This document shows, in pieces, positions 50,728 through 63,100 of a stretch of DNA of 64,000 nucleotides. Position 1 is the first letter of the stretch, and each line of letters opens with the position of its first letter. A program made the translations under genes and the position numbers. This stretch comes from Vitellaria paradoxa. Taxonomy: Eukaryota > Streptophyta > Magnoliopsida > Ericales > Sapotaceae. Below the pieces are notes generated by a model. The model was not told the origin of the DNA. It made no database searches and saw only the letters and a list, made by a program, of their open reading frames with translations. The DNA lies in contig CM034239.1 in the NCBI GenBank assembly GCA_019916065.1, positions 40,972,663-41,036,662 of the forward strand. Reading direction: 5' to 3'.

Positions 50728-53700
50728 TTTATGGCTCTAGTTTGTTCTTTGATATCTTCTCTTAATTGTATAGGCCTCTGATAATGCTCTTAATGTGTGT
50801 GTAATTGATAGCGCTTTCAGATTGTCACCAAATGAAATGTAACTGTTTTTTTTCACTTGGTGTGTTTGGTTGAGTTTACCCGACCCAAAAAAAAAAACTT
50901 TGCTTTATTTTATCTGAGTGTCAATGCCACATAACATAACAGACTATGGAGAGTTTGACTATGCCATAATATGGTGGAATCCGGGACGAATGAACCACTA
51001 TTTTAGAACTTTACTACACTGAACTAGCCCTAAGATGCGATGGTTATGCATATGGCATGCGAAATGCTTTCCTTATTCTGTTCCCATGAAGTCAGGATAA
51101 ACCATCACTCTCTTCACGGCCGCCCCATTCATCTCTGCTTCAATTTAGATATTTGACAAAATTTAGAACGTTCTGGATTGAATGTGCTGAAGTTGAATGT
51201 GGTGAGGTTGTGGCATTGTAGTATGCCTACTAGTTTGATGGATTTGCCTATCTGGTTGTTGAAGTGTCTTCCTTTGGTGAACTTTTTATTCTAAACTCGA
51301 GGGACTAATCACCAACATGGTTTTAAAAAACATTAACAGCTGGTGTAACGCGAAGTGTAGAGGGGCCTGAAATCGTTATATAACAATAAATGTCGCTATT
51401 TAAACTACGGTCAATAAATTCGTTGGTTTAATGATGAATATGAACACTCCTTTCTTCTGTGAAACGCAATGGACTGAGTTCAGTGTGTCAAACTTTTCTA
51501 CTAAGGTTAGATTTTGTTGCAACTAAATGTAGCCATGTTAACTGGGGATTGAAAGAACTTCTGGGCTCCTTATGGAGTCGTAAATCTCTCTGTTAGATAG
51601 ATGATCATTGTCTACTTCCCATAATAAGCATGGAAATTAGTTGATTAAAGAAGAAAATTGAAATGGAAAAGAGCAGCAAAGCATCCTAAGGTTCCATTTT
51701 GTAATCATGGTTGTGTTAATTTTTATTGTCTTATATATATATATTTGGTAGCTTTTAGGCTTGTTATTCACATTTGTTTTGATTCTTGAAAACAGATGTA
51801 AAAAAACACTTCAAAATGAGAAAATCCTCGAACTGGTCAAAAAAGTTGACTTGTTTCAAATTAAGTTGTATTTTTTCACCTGTACATGGATTTTCTTATT
51901 TTTAAGCATATTTTTTCAATTTTTGTTTTTAAAAATGGGAATAACTTGTGCAGAAGAAACCAAACAAAAAACAAAAAATTAAATTTTGGTGAAAAAAGTC
52001 ATATAAGTTTTAAAAGTAGCCCAAAATAATTAAAACTTTTGGTTACCAAACAGAGCTGTTATCTTTTTGTTGTGAAAATTTCCTCTGTAACTATTTTATA
52101 TATACATATAAATTTGTTTTATCAAAATAAATAGGGGGAGAAGAAGACTACTAATAATATTGCTTACCCTGAGAAAAGGATGAAGTTCCGACTTCTAGAG
52201 GATGCATTTGGGGCGTCTCGTTTAGAAGGAGATTGTTCAACTGAAATTGCATTTAAGCTTAAATTTCATCACCAAAAGGAGGATTCCCACAAGCCATCTA
52301 ATATGTGAGTATATTTAAATAAACGTGTAATAAAATTTGGGTGATTAATTTATAAATTTTTGATAAAGTTATAATATCTTGAAAACCATTCACTAGATTG
52401 AATTTACGTAATTCAATTGTACAAGGATTAGGTGCATTCATCGGGACAGTTCAGTAGTAAGACCTTTACTAGTTGAAGTAGAGGTCACCAATTTGAACTC
52501 TTGGGTATTACCTGGCTCCTGATTCTGGTGAGATAGGTCAGGAGCTTTTGGGATTAGTCTTAACGAAGGTGGGGGATACCTCTAGGATAAGAAGAGAAGG
52601 ATTATGGTGATTGTAGGTTTATGCTTTAACTATCGTTTTGAGAAAGTTAAGAATTTCATGGTGGTTTTGGCTCTATGAACTTCATTCAATCAAACTAAAT
52701 TTACATGTGCTTATCATATTTCTGTATGGCTTGTGTAGCAACAAAATTCAACTACCTGCTAGAACTTATTAATTGCTTCAAATAACAAGAATTCTGCTAA
52801 GCTTTTAAATCTTCATATTCGTCTGAAACATTACAGTCTTGATTAATTGATAATACATGAAAAGAAAATAAAGCATAATCATTGTTAAGCTGCAAAAGAA
52901 AATAAAGCATGATCAATGTTAGGTTGCTTACTGGGGAATACAAGTAGCAGGCCCTCACAATTAGTGTTAGTTGTCTCCTTCATTGGTTTCTGATTTACTT
53001 AGCACCTCTTAGATCTGTCATTTATGTAATTGCTGGCAATAATTCTGAAAACAAAGGCCTGATCAACTCAGGTTTTACAATTACGTTTTGGGGATCTTTG
53101 CTTTAAGTCACCATCTCTTTGTTAGGGTGTATGTTTTGTGTTATTCAGTTCCATACAGATAAGGATTTTCACTGGGTTCCAAACATATATTTATGGGTTT
53201 TCTAATTATGTAGGGAATAGGGTTAGGAAACTTATAGGAATTCTAGATTTGGCTTGGCTCAGGATTTTTAATGTGGTTTGTCTCATAGAGGGGTTTTTGC
53301 CCACTGTTTCCTGTGGATTGTTCCCATGGATTAAAGATTGTTGGCAAAAGGGAGTCAGATTTCTTCCCTTTTATAATTGTAGTGGAATTTATTCTGTTGC
53401 AGATGTAGGCAAGTTTGCGCCGAATCATGTTAAATCTTTGTGTTTCAGTTTTTTTGTCTATGTGCAATTGTTGATTCTGCTGTGCGTGAGGGTCAGATCC
53501 CAGCAAGTGTTGGCCAAAGGTTTAAAATTGATTCAGCCATGCCTTGCATGAGATGCGAGATGTACATCTAAATGAATATTTCTAATGTGGCTGGCATTGT
53601 TGGAAACTAAGGCAATGAGAATGCGAAAGAGAGATTGAATACAATGATTTACATGTGGATTTAGTGGTGGGAATAGGAAAGCCTGTTTGGCCCTAGCAAC

Positions 53701-55680
53701 TTTGGTGACTTCAGCTTCTAAGTCTCTGGTTTTAGGTCCTTCGACATCCTTGTCATGATATTAGCAGTTTATCTTAGCGCTCTACATTTTCTTGTAATGC
53801 ATGCATTACAGTAGTGTATTGTGATTTAAAAAATAAGATGAGAGGCAAAATGATAAATTTTTAGCCATCAATTCAGTGATAGCTGTTTTGCCAACTTTTG
53901 GTGTGATGGGCTTTAGGAAGTTCTAGGAAAACTTTTTTGGCCCATTTAGAATAGAGAAGCCACAGCGGTAGCATTGCAATGTGTTAATATTGCACTTCTA
54001 ATGTTTATCATTATGGCTTGACTTGTATGACATTCGTCAATTTCTATTGCTATAGCCATATTGATCACTCCAAAAACTACTCAATGCTGCTGATACTGCA
54101 TTTTTTTTCGTTCTTGATATGTAATATGTTTACACAGATATGATATATATATATGTATATATATGTTTGGATTCTATCTGCGTAGTACTGGTGCAGAGAC
54201 TCTATTCAGGGATTCCTTTTTTGGACTCTTGACTGCATGCTATTAAATGAGGTGTGGTTATGAGAACTTTCTGAGGGAAAAGTTGCATCCTTTGCTTTCA
54301 ATTATCTGAAAATTTCCGCATTAAAGGTATTTTGTCATAAAAAGGATAATCCAGTGTACAAGGCTCTCTAGGTAGCATTCTTTTCGCAAATAGAGAAAGA
54401 GAGGCTTATTTTTGGATTTGAATCCTTGAACCCTTAGTCACATTGAATAATTTTACCATTGTTCAATCCACCTTTTCCACGGTATTCTGCTGTGTGCACA
54501 AATGTTCACAGAATATTTTGGATTTTGCTATTGACACCGAGTAGAGAATGTATGGGGCTTTGTCAGATAATTATACCGTAAAAGGCCTGTGTAAGTTGGA
54601 ACGCATCAGAAGTTGTGGGTCAGTTTCTCTATGAGATGGACTAAAAGATGTATGGCTATGAACATGTAATTTGGATACGACCCAGATACAGCAATGCTTT
54701 AGTGGGGACATAATGCGCTAGGAACACTTCAACGAATAAATATATATTTATATACATGCACAAGCAACTATTTATTCATTTTTATATTAAAAATACTTTT
54801 ATCTTTTGCTTATACCTACTTAGAAAATTAAAATTCTATACTCATTAACTTTTAATGTCCATCTTTAAAATATCAAAAATACCATCAAGCATTTGCTCTT
54901 ATAGGCCTCCTTTGACTTTAATTTTGATGGTTTGACAGCGTAATTATTTTTACACAAGCGCCTCACCAAAATGTGACAGGTGGTTACTCTTTTTAATTTA
55001 TTTTAGTTATCTTTATTTAAATAAATAGTTACCTAATTGACAATAAATAGATAAATATTAAATGAATTCTCTCCTTTCCAAATTCTTTTTCCTTCACAAT
55101 TATTCTGCCTTAAAATCCATTCCCCTCTAGAATTTTTCTCATAGAAGAACAAAATCATAACTGAATCATCACTATCGAATTAGATTTGTTTGTTACGATT
55201 TCTTCAAGGAATGTATTTAATTTTTATTTACTCGTGCTTGTGCTTGTGCTTGTGCTTGTGCTTTGCATTTTTGGGTTGGTTCGGTTTTAGTTTCAATTCG
55301 GCACAATTCGATTCTTCTGTTTACTAATTTAAGAATCGAATTAAAAATATTGAATCATTAATTTTTTAATTCAAAATTAAATTAATTTTCATATAAATTG
55401 AATTAACCTGAACCAAAGTGGCAGGATTGGTTTGATTTTTAATTTGTTGAATTTTCAGTTTATTCGATTTACTTGGTTTTTTGTGCCCCTTGGTTTGCAT
55501 GGTCTGCTCATGTGAGGGTTAAAAATGGTTGGACATGATTAATTATTAAATGAATATCTATATGAATAATTAATACCTTTATGTACCAAACTATATCAAA
55601 GGGATCAATGGTTTAAATAGTTACGAGTCCCTTTCTCAGCGCGGCTCAGCGGGGATCATAGTGAGTTAATATAATTGTAG
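50728..55680. other. Long gene-free spacer, moderately AT-rich
   Basis: The region resembles intron or UTR-like DNA in composition, but I found no exon set. The frame at 53138-53551 (137 codons, no ATG at its first codon) has no domain. Microsatellites include a (CTTGTG)n hexamer at about 55234-55263 and (AT)n at about 54145-54165. From 55270 to 55470 the sequence repeats TTCGGTTT/AATTCGATT-like words of low complexity. Confidence 0.45.
52440..52620 (+). mobile_element. Possible decayed SINE
   Basis: GGGACAGTTCAGTAGTAAGA resembles a tRNA-type A-box region, and CAATTTGAACTCTTGGG, about 45 bp later, a worn B-box followed by GTATTACCTGGCTCC. No target duplication or second copy was found. Confidence 0.3.
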
Positions 55681-55862
55681 GGGTGTTTGCACTGATAAAA
55701 AAAGAGATAAAGTGAGATAACTTAAGATAATTTATGGATTCGTGATTCGTGCAGTGACATAAAAAGTGAATAACTTTTAGAAATTTTTAGAGATTTTCAG
55801 AATTTTAGAAGTTTACAGAGATTTTAAAAATTTTTTAGTATTTTTTAGTAAGTCAAACACAC
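55681..55862. mobile_element. hAT-like miniature element with duplicated right end
   Basis: Left GGGTGTTTGCACTGATAAAA; right, opposite strand, AGTGTGTTTGACTTACTAAA. The right terminus (AGTCAAACACACTT) plus a TATATA tract is repeated once more, ending at about 55919. Confidence 0.55.
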
Positions 55863-56232
55863 TTTTATATATATATGTATATATAATTTTTAAAATTTTT
55901 TAATAAGTCAAACACACTTATATATATATATATATACACACACTAAATCATATAGTTTGACGTTTGTATATTATATTTTTAGTTTTTTTAATATATAAAT
56001 AATGAAATACTTATCAAAATTATATTTTAATGCGTTTGAGTTGAACCTTTGACACTCCAGGTCGTGTTTAAAAATTTGTAAGCTTTAGGCCAAATTTTTA
56101 GTGAAGTTTAATTTATTTGAATAATTTTAAATAAAATTAAAAAATGATAATTAAAATATTAAATATGATATAATTGTACCATGGATAGATAGATATCTTA
56201 GAGCCTTTATCTCAGCAACGTTTAGTACAGGA

Positions 56233-56250
56233 AAGGGCAGCTATGCATAG
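56233..56250. repeat. Left 18-bp target site duplication of the SINE
   Basis: AAGGGCAGCTATGCATAG, identical to 56513-56530. Confidence 0.95.
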
Positions 56251-56512
56251 GCCCCACGGGGGTGGCCGAGTGGAAGTCGGGCTCGCATTAGAACTTGGGC
56301 CTCTCGAGATTCCGGGTTCGACTCCCCCACGGGAGGTGGGTTATCGCTGTAATGGCGGGTGCCTAATGGCCTCCTATCGGTCGTGCCAGTCAGCCAGCAC
56401 TTACTTAGGCTGGTTAACTCTCCAGGGACCTTTGCCGGCTAAGGTCCTGGAGCGTATTTCGCCCTGTGCGCACCCCAGTACGGGGTAGCGGCTGTGGACT
56501 TTCACGTACCAG
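56251..56512 (+). mobile_element. tRNA-derived SINE with intact promoter and perfect target duplication
   Basis: A 262-bp element. Its head has an A-box TGGCCGAGTGG at 56263-56273 and B-box GGTTCGACTCC at 56315-56325, both perfect matches to tRNA internal promoters. The body shares CAGTCAGCCAG, GGCTGGTTAAC, TTGCCGGCTAAGGTC, TGTGCGCACCCC and GTAGCGGCTGTGGACTT with the older copy at 22611-22876, and ends TTTCACGTACC without a long A or T tail. This fits the Au-like SINE group of angiosperms. Identical 18-bp flanks show a comparatively young insertion made by target-primed reverse transcription. The open frame at 56243-56488 is a read-through of the SINE. Confidence 0.9.
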
Positions 56513-56530
56513 AAGGGCAGCTATGCATAG
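56513..56530. repeat. Right 18-bp target site duplication of the SINE
   Basis: AAGGGCAGCTATGCATAG, identical to the left copy. Confidence 0.95.
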
Positions 56531-56657
56531 CCTAGAAACTCTAGCCCCAACTTTAGCAATAGCGGCTGGAGAAAGAAGCTACTCACCGCCCCCCGCGCCG
56601 GGGGAGGGATAAATCAGGTTAAAGTAAGAAATTTAAAATCTTTTATGGGTGAATTTT

Positions 56658-56794
56658 AAGGCTCTATTTAGTACACTAAAATTAATTAAAATTTATAGTA
56701 TTTTTTTAATTAAATTTCACAATATATTATCTTTACATCAAATTTTTGAATTTTTATTGTATTTTTTGTCTAATTTTTTCAACCAAACAGGACC
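56658..56794. mobile_element. Miniature element, family C copy 5
   Basis: It starts AAGGCTCTATTTAGTACAC and ends with GGTCCTGTTTGGTTGAAAAA on the opposite strand. The core has CACAATATATTATCTTTACA and AAATTTTTGAATTTTTATTG. This is one of the clearest family C members. Confidence 0.75.
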
Positions 56795-58133
56795 TAAATA
56801 AAATTAAAAAATAATAATTAATGCATTAAATATGAGATAATTATAATATATATATATATATATATATTGTCAAATAAGAAGCTCGAAAGTCTTTTCTTAT
56901 AATTTTAAATAAAATTAAAAAATAATAATTAATGGATTAAATAGGAGATAATTATGATATATATATATATATATATATATAGAGTTAAAAGTAGGAAGTT
57001 AAAAGTTGAATTGGAGAAAAAGTAAAAAGTTTCATAAATTTATTAAATCTTGATTGGTTTAAAATATTATTTAATATTTTTGTTATTAATAAAATATTTA
57101 AAGATTTATAGCCTCGGAGGCTTAGGGGCGACCCTTTCAGTTGCCATGGTATTATCACGGCGGTCAAATTCTTAAAATCGGGTCTGAATTTTTCATAGAC
57201 TGTCCATCGAGTTTAGAAGTAAACCTAAACTTTTGAATACGAGCCAGGGCGTATATGCCCGCTGATAATAGTGATTATGAAAGGTGACTAGTTAATGGGG
57301 AAAATAGACGAAGTGTTGGGGAAATAATGGTGGTGCTAGTCGTGATTTTGGAAGGTGGCTGGCTGATTTGTGAAAAAAAAGAGGTGAACCGTTGGCAAAA
57401 TAAAAGAAAAAAATTAGGAAAAGTATTTCAACTTATAATATTTTGAATTTATTTTTCAATAGTTACTATTTTAAGTTTTTTCAAAATTACAGGAGTTTTA
57501 ATCAGTCGTTAACTCTAGAGTTCATAAGAAATAATCAATATATGCACAAACTGATCCGAACATGTGAGACAAGGTTGTTTCAAACATTTTGAAATTGGGA
57601 AGGGGTTAAAATATTTTATTTTTGGGCTTAGCCATGATATATGATATATCAATCAGTTAGGAATTATTTGTCCGTGGACTCTAAGATGAGGTTTAGAGTT
57701 TTAGAAAAGTTCTAAATAAAAAAAATTAAAGGTTAATATAAAAATGATAAATAAAAAAATTTGATCGGAGAAAAGTTAAAAATTTTTATAACTTTTTAAA
57801 ATTTTTTAAAAAAATTTTAAAGTTCCAAGGGAGCTTCAACTAGTGCAATAAAGTCCAATGGACTTCTTTTTACACTTCAAAACGCTCAATGGATTACAAA
57901 GTTCATGTACCCCAAAACAGAAAAATAAAAAATAAATAATTTTTAAAAATTTTTAAAATTTTTTGACGTTTTTAACAAATAAATGAACCTACGAAGTCAA
58001 TGCACATGGGTCGAACCAAACTAATCACGCTCCACCTCTATTGTGCTTTGTCCATGCCTGGTTCATCTTGATCGCGGAGCTTATGTTACACGTGCGGATT
58101 CAAGATTTTTATTAAGGATATCAAACACTAAAA
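56795..58133. other. Gene-free spacer with paired AT microsatellites
   Basis: A segment AATAAAATTAAAAAATAATAATTAATG followed by (AT)n occurs at about 56816-56868 and again at about 56908-56981, an approximately 90-bp tandem duplication. 57110-57260 is less AT-rich but not coding. Confidence 0.5.
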
Positions 58134-59011
58134 CCTGTTTGATAATGCTATCATTTTCTTACTATTATTTTTTTATTACCGTTTTCTATTTTTTATTTTT
58201 TGTTGCCGTTTATTTTTTTCGAAATTAAAACTGAAAATACGTTTGGAAATACAAATTTGTTTATAATTATTAATTTTTTATTTTAGAAAATATTTAATTT
58301 TATTAGTTTTAAAAAATTAATAGAACTTAATAAAATATATTTTATATTAATTTAATTAATATAATTAATTACATTAATACAGTAAATTATTTGTTAAATT
58401 CATTTAATTTAAAAAATATAAAATATATTAAAATATATTATTTATTAAAAATAATTTTATAAAATATATTTCATATTAAATAAATAATTAAATTAGATTA
58501 ATTATTAAATTAAATTATTTATTTATTAAAATAATTTAATAAAATATATTTTATATAAATTAAATTAATTAAATCATAAATAATTTAATTTAATTATGAT
58601 ATTTATTTAAAATAATTTAGCAATAATTAATAATTAAATTAAATTAAATTAATTAATTTAGTTTTATTATTTATTAAAAATAATTTATATTAATTTATAT
58701 AATTAATTTAATTTACTAAATTTAATTATATTATTTATTAAAATAACTTATTTTAATAAAATATTTGAATAAAATAATTTATTTTTATCTAATGTAACAA
58801 AAATAGATAAAGTTTTAAATTGACAAAATATTGGCAACAGAAAAGAAACTAGAGTGAAAACACATTTTTTCTGTTTACGTTTTTCTGTTTATGTTTTTAT
58901 TTTTTTTTTGAAACAAAAAATCGTAAACAGGTTTATCAAACATTTTTTTGTTGTTAGTTTACAAAATTTTGAAAACTTAAACAGAAAACGGAAATGTTAT
59001 CAAACAGGGCC
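58134..59011. mobile_element. hAT-like element, family E copy 1 (about 0.88 kb)
   Basis: Left CCTGTTTGATAATGCTATC; right, opposite strand, GGCCCTGTTTGATAACATTT. Both lead into CCGTTTTCTATTTTT/CCGTTTTCTGTTTAA tracts. The central 500 bp is nearly pure A/T. A shorter relative is at 13950-14423. No transposase frame. Confidence 0.7.
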
Positions 59012-61015
59012 TAAGTATCTAAGAAAAGAATAATGAAAAAAAAAACAAGTTATGTCTGGGTTAATAGTAAAGGAGAAATAATATTTCCTTTTAGAGAGAG
59101 ATAAAATTATTATTAGATATTAAATCGGTGAATATATTTTTCGTAGTTTAATGGTTCAATTAATTTTTTTTAGCAGAACTTGAAGTTTAATAAGATTGAC
59201 CCTCGTTACTAAAAAAAATTATTATTAAATTTTATTATTTATAAAATTTATTATGTTATATCTTTTGTGTTATACAAAAAAAAAATAATAGTATAATAGG
59301 CGAATACACTTTATTTTACAAAAAATATTTAGATTCGATTATTGTACACTCCTTTTATACTAAAAAATTTTAAGTTAATCTTAATTTTTTAATAAAGCCA
59401 AAATATCCAAATTTTGAATTAATTTAACTTTTTTTAATTTTATATCTAAAATCAATATGAGTCACTTACTCTCTTGTCTCAACATAGGTCCATCCATGAT
59501 TGCAACAGCTAGCCTCCATATAGTTATACTCTCTATGATCGGGACAAATGTAGTTGGTTGATAATGTACTTTTTGGGATTAGGAATGTTAATGAAACGGG
59601 TACATGAGAATATTCTGTCCAATCGAACACGATGAAAATTCAATGGAGAATATGTAAGTTTATAATTAGACTTACACATAATATTTAATTAAATATATAA
59701 GATCTTGATTTTTGTGATATTTACATATTTTATCTTAACTTACATAATATAGTTAAGAACACATATCTTGATTCATTGCAATAAAAATTTGAATGCGATA
59801 AACAACCTCAAAATATTGTTCTTGAATATTTTGCTTCAATAAAAATAAAGCCATTTGAAAATTTAGATTTCTCCTTCTTGCCTTATAAACCTTAATGTAT
59901 TTTAATTTAATATGTATGAATTGATAGAATTCACTCACTATTTATTGAGAGAGAGATGACCTGATTTCTTAATTAGTGATTTAATTTTTACTGTTCATCA
60001 AAGTAGGATGTGATTAAAAAATTAATTCACAATCTTCTGCCAATAATAACTTTTCTAAATAAATACTTATTAAATTTGAATTCTTATATGGACCACTTTA
60101 ATTAAGACACTAATTATGAAAATTAATAATTAATTAATTCTAATAAAATATTTTAATGAGTTTGGGACAGGTTTGAAATTAAAATTTAATATCCGTGTAG
60201 TTTTGGTACAAGTTTGGGATTTGCATGAAAAGTACTCGATACTTGGTACTTGATACTTGATATCCATTTATACTTATAGGATATCTAGTTCCTGGCACCC
60301 GTAGGGACCCGCTAAGTACCATATAATATAATATAATATAATATATAGCTTTTTTTTTAATTTGCAATTCTATTAAATACTTTTATTTTTAATTTGTTTA
60401 AAAGTAGAACAATGGAACTTGTGTTGGGAGATATTGAGATTTGTTTATGTTTAATTTTCTTTGTAATTGTCTTGTTAGCTGATTTGGCCCAAAAAAAGAA
60501 AAAAGAAAAAAAATGTATATAGGTAAACATGTGTTAAACTTGGATACCAATAAATGAATTTGTTCATTTTAATGAATTTAACATTTTTGTCATTTACTAA
60601 TTTTTTTATTTTTATTTCAAATCGAGTATTTAGCATTTAATGGTTAATCTGAACAATTGTACTTAATCGAGTTTTGCAAGTTTGGAATGAGTTTGACAAG
60701 TTTAAGGTGGGACGGTTTTGAAATTTTAACTAAAAATAAATAAATAAATAAATAAATTGGTTTGGAATGACAATAATAAATAAAAAAATAAACAAGTTTG
60801 ATAATAGAATTTGTTAATTAGGTGGGTATTCTTCCCATTTACATCCGATTTGGGATCATTTTTATTATATTATTTTTTTCCTTACAAGTGGGGTGTATTT
60901 GTCAATAATTTTATGGAAAGTTTTAAATACATTTAAATTTTAGCCTTTTATATTTTATCCCCTCTTAATTAATTTTGTTTTTTGAAGTATGAAAAATTAA
61001 ATTAAAATACATTTA
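59012..61015. other. Gene-free AT-rich spacer
   Basis: No gene supported. A (TATAA)n tract lies at about 60324-60345 and (AAAT)n at about 60736-60757. At 60230-60265 TACTTGATACTTGATA-like words repeat. Confidence 0.5.
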
Positions 61016-61420
61016 GGGGGCATTTGGTGTAACAAAAATATAATGACAAATATGGTTTGAGTAATTTTTTGACATTTGGTGCACAACCATCAAATCACGT
61101 TTTTCAGCGATCAAATAATAAAACTTTTTTATTTTTGCGTCAGTTTTTGGAGAGAAAAACCATTTGAAATGTTTTTTTGGGACCTTCGGAATGGATTTAT
61201 ATCAAAATTTATTGAAAGATGTGAAAAATTTTTGGGGTTTGTGGAATGTGATTGGTATTTGTAAAAAATTTATCAGGATTTGTAAAAAGTTATTGGGATG
61301 TATAAATATATATAAATTTATAATTGTTAAATACGAATAGTACAAAATGTGTGAGAGAATTTTAATAATTTTTAAAGATTTTTAAATTTTTTCAGTAATT
61401 TTTATTGCACTAACGTGCCC
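61016..61420. mobile_element. hAT-like element, about 405 bp
   Basis: Left GGGGGCATTTGGTGTAAC; right, opposite strand, GGGCACGTTAGTGCAAT, both followed by AAAAAT. A second GACATTTGGTGCACAAC lies at 61072, suggesting a small internal duplication of the left terminus or a nested end. Non-coding; the frame at 61076-61264 lies inside it. Confidence 0.65.
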
Positions 61421-61614
61421 TTAGTATTAATTTAATTATACTTATATAGAAAAGTGAAATAATTATTTAAAAGTAAGAGGATACAATTGAAAAAATAGAA
61501 TTTTCAACTAGAAAGGGATGAACTTACCCCAACAAAAATTAGAATGGGATGATAACAACGCTCTTTTAAGGTAAGTACATTTTTGTGGGTTTAATATTTT
61601 AAAATAATAATCAC

Positions 61615-61736
61615 GTTATTTATTGGATAAATTTTGCTTAGACGTTGAGTGGTTTCAAGAAACCCCGGGCAGTTAGTTATTTATTGGATAAATTTTGCTT
61701 AGACGTTGAGTGGTTTCAAGAAACCCCGGGCAGTTA
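61615..61736. repeat. Perfect 61-bp tandem duplication
   Basis: GTTATTTATTGGATAAATTT begins at 61615 and 61676, and I see no difference across the 61-bp unit. Each copy contains the palindromic stretch GGTTTCAAGAAACC next to CCGGG. Perfect identity indicates a very recent event, or an assembly artefact. Confidence 0.9.
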
Positions 61737-61850
61737 GTGATTTGTGCACCAACACCCCTCGTAGATTTTTTTACCAAGTAATTATTGACTAAATTGATTA
61801 TATGAAATAAATAAAAATTTTTGAAATAAATTTTAAACAAATTATACTAT

Positions 61851-62360
61851 GGGTGTGTTTGGTGCACCAAACTTTAGTGAAAATTTATGAAAAGTTCTGA
61901 AAATCTTTATTACATTTTTACATACTCTTGCCTTATCGAAATTTGAAAAAAGTTCAACACTTTTTAAAAAAAGTTGATAACTAGAATTCGATTAATCAAA
62001 TAACAAAAATTTTTGTCCCATTCTTACTACAGACTCTCAAGTTAACGAATGACACTTACTGTGACTATTTTTTTTTAAGGTTGTAAAAATAGTTTCGACG
62101 GATTATCGAAACCATTTCAACAGATTCGTACAATCAACTTCCATCCAAACGGATTGTAAAAACTTTTCGAGTCCGGTTTAGTCTACAAAGAGACCACGAC
62201 TAATACAAAATTTTGAATTCTTTCAAACAGAAATTCAATCCGTCGGAACAAGAATCTTATTATTCATCTCCAAAAAATGAGGTTTGAGATGTGTGCACCA
62301 AACATAAAAAGTTTCCTCAAAACATATTTTAACTCACTTTTTATTATTTCAAACACACCC
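61851..62360. mobile_element. hAT-like element, family D copy 2 (about 510 bp)
   Basis: Ends GGGTGTGTTTGGTGCACC and TTTCAAACACACCC give an 11-bp perfect terminal inverted repeat (GGGTGTGTTTG). The body matches 30886-31365 throughout. It is followed directly by a TATATA tract, so the duplication at the insertion site is hard to read. Confidence 0.8.
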
Positions 62361-62969
62361 TCTATATATATATATATATATGTATAAAACAAAAATGTTT
62401 AGGTTATTGTTATTTGAATTTTTTAATATATATTAAAAATAAAAAAGATACTTAAGTTTTAGAGAGGTTATTTTATTATCTAATATTTTTTTACCCCCAA
62501 AATAAATATAGTATTGGTGTTTTCTTGAATTAACTGTAAAAAAATTTTAGCCACAAATTTCTTTTATCTCATGATTTGGCTTCACTAAAATTTAAAAAAA
62601 TAGTGAAACTTAGTCTTAAAAAAATATTGCTAATGCATAAAAAAAAAATAATTCTTACTATTTTTTTTCAACTTTCTCTACTAATTATATTTTTAACTTT
62701 TATAAATTTCTTTTAATTTCTATAAACATTTACTAATTTTTTAATTTTTATAAGTATTTACGAAATATTGAATGAGAAATTAATATGACATGTGTCCTAT
62801 ATTAGTGTAAAATTACATATATTTATATAATAAATTTCAACTTGTCGATGTGATGGTTATGTATGTAGTAGTAAAAAGGAGGAGTGACGGCTGAGAGAGA
62901 GAAAAAGAGAGGCAGAGGGTTGGGTTTGAAATTCAAATTTAGAAACTAATATATACATATATAGATGAG
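62361..62969. other. AT-rich upstream region of the F-box gene
   Basis: No gene. A GA-rich segment at 62894-62922 precedes the last miniature element. Confidence 0.5.
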
Positions 62970-63076
62970 GTGAGTGTTTAGTTAGACAAAAAAATATAAT
63001 AAAAAAATATAAAAATTTGACATAAAAAATAATAAAAAATTAATAAAAATTAATGAATTTTAGCCGACCAAGCATC
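62970..63076. mobile_element. Short family C relative in the F-box gene promoter region
   Basis: It starts GTGAGTGTTTAGTTAGAC and ends CCGACCAAGCATCC (opposite strand GGATGCTTGGTCGG). The AT-rich core with TTGACATAAAAAATAATAAA is in inverted orientation. It lies just upstream of a TATA-like sequence. Confidence 0.5.
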
Positions 63077-63078
63077 CT

Positions 63079-63100
63079 GTATAAATATATATATATATAT
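63079..63100 (+). promoter_or_regulatory. TATA-like sequence upstream of the F-box gene
   Basis: GTATAAATATATATATATAT lies about 240 bp before the ATG at 63321. It is plausible as a core promoter, but AT microsatellites are common here. Confidence 0.35.

Noticed and set aside
53138..53551. 137-codon frame as a protein gene
   Set aside because: It has no ATG at its start, no domain, and a composition like the surrounding non-coding DNA.
56251..56330. Functional tRNA gene
   Set aside because: The A and B boxes are present, but the segment continues into a shared 3' body and is bounded by an 18-bp duplication, so it is a SINE head; a cloverleaf could not be completed.
56243..56488. 81-codon frame as a small gene
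   Set aside because: It lies inside the SINE and reads through its tRNA-like head.
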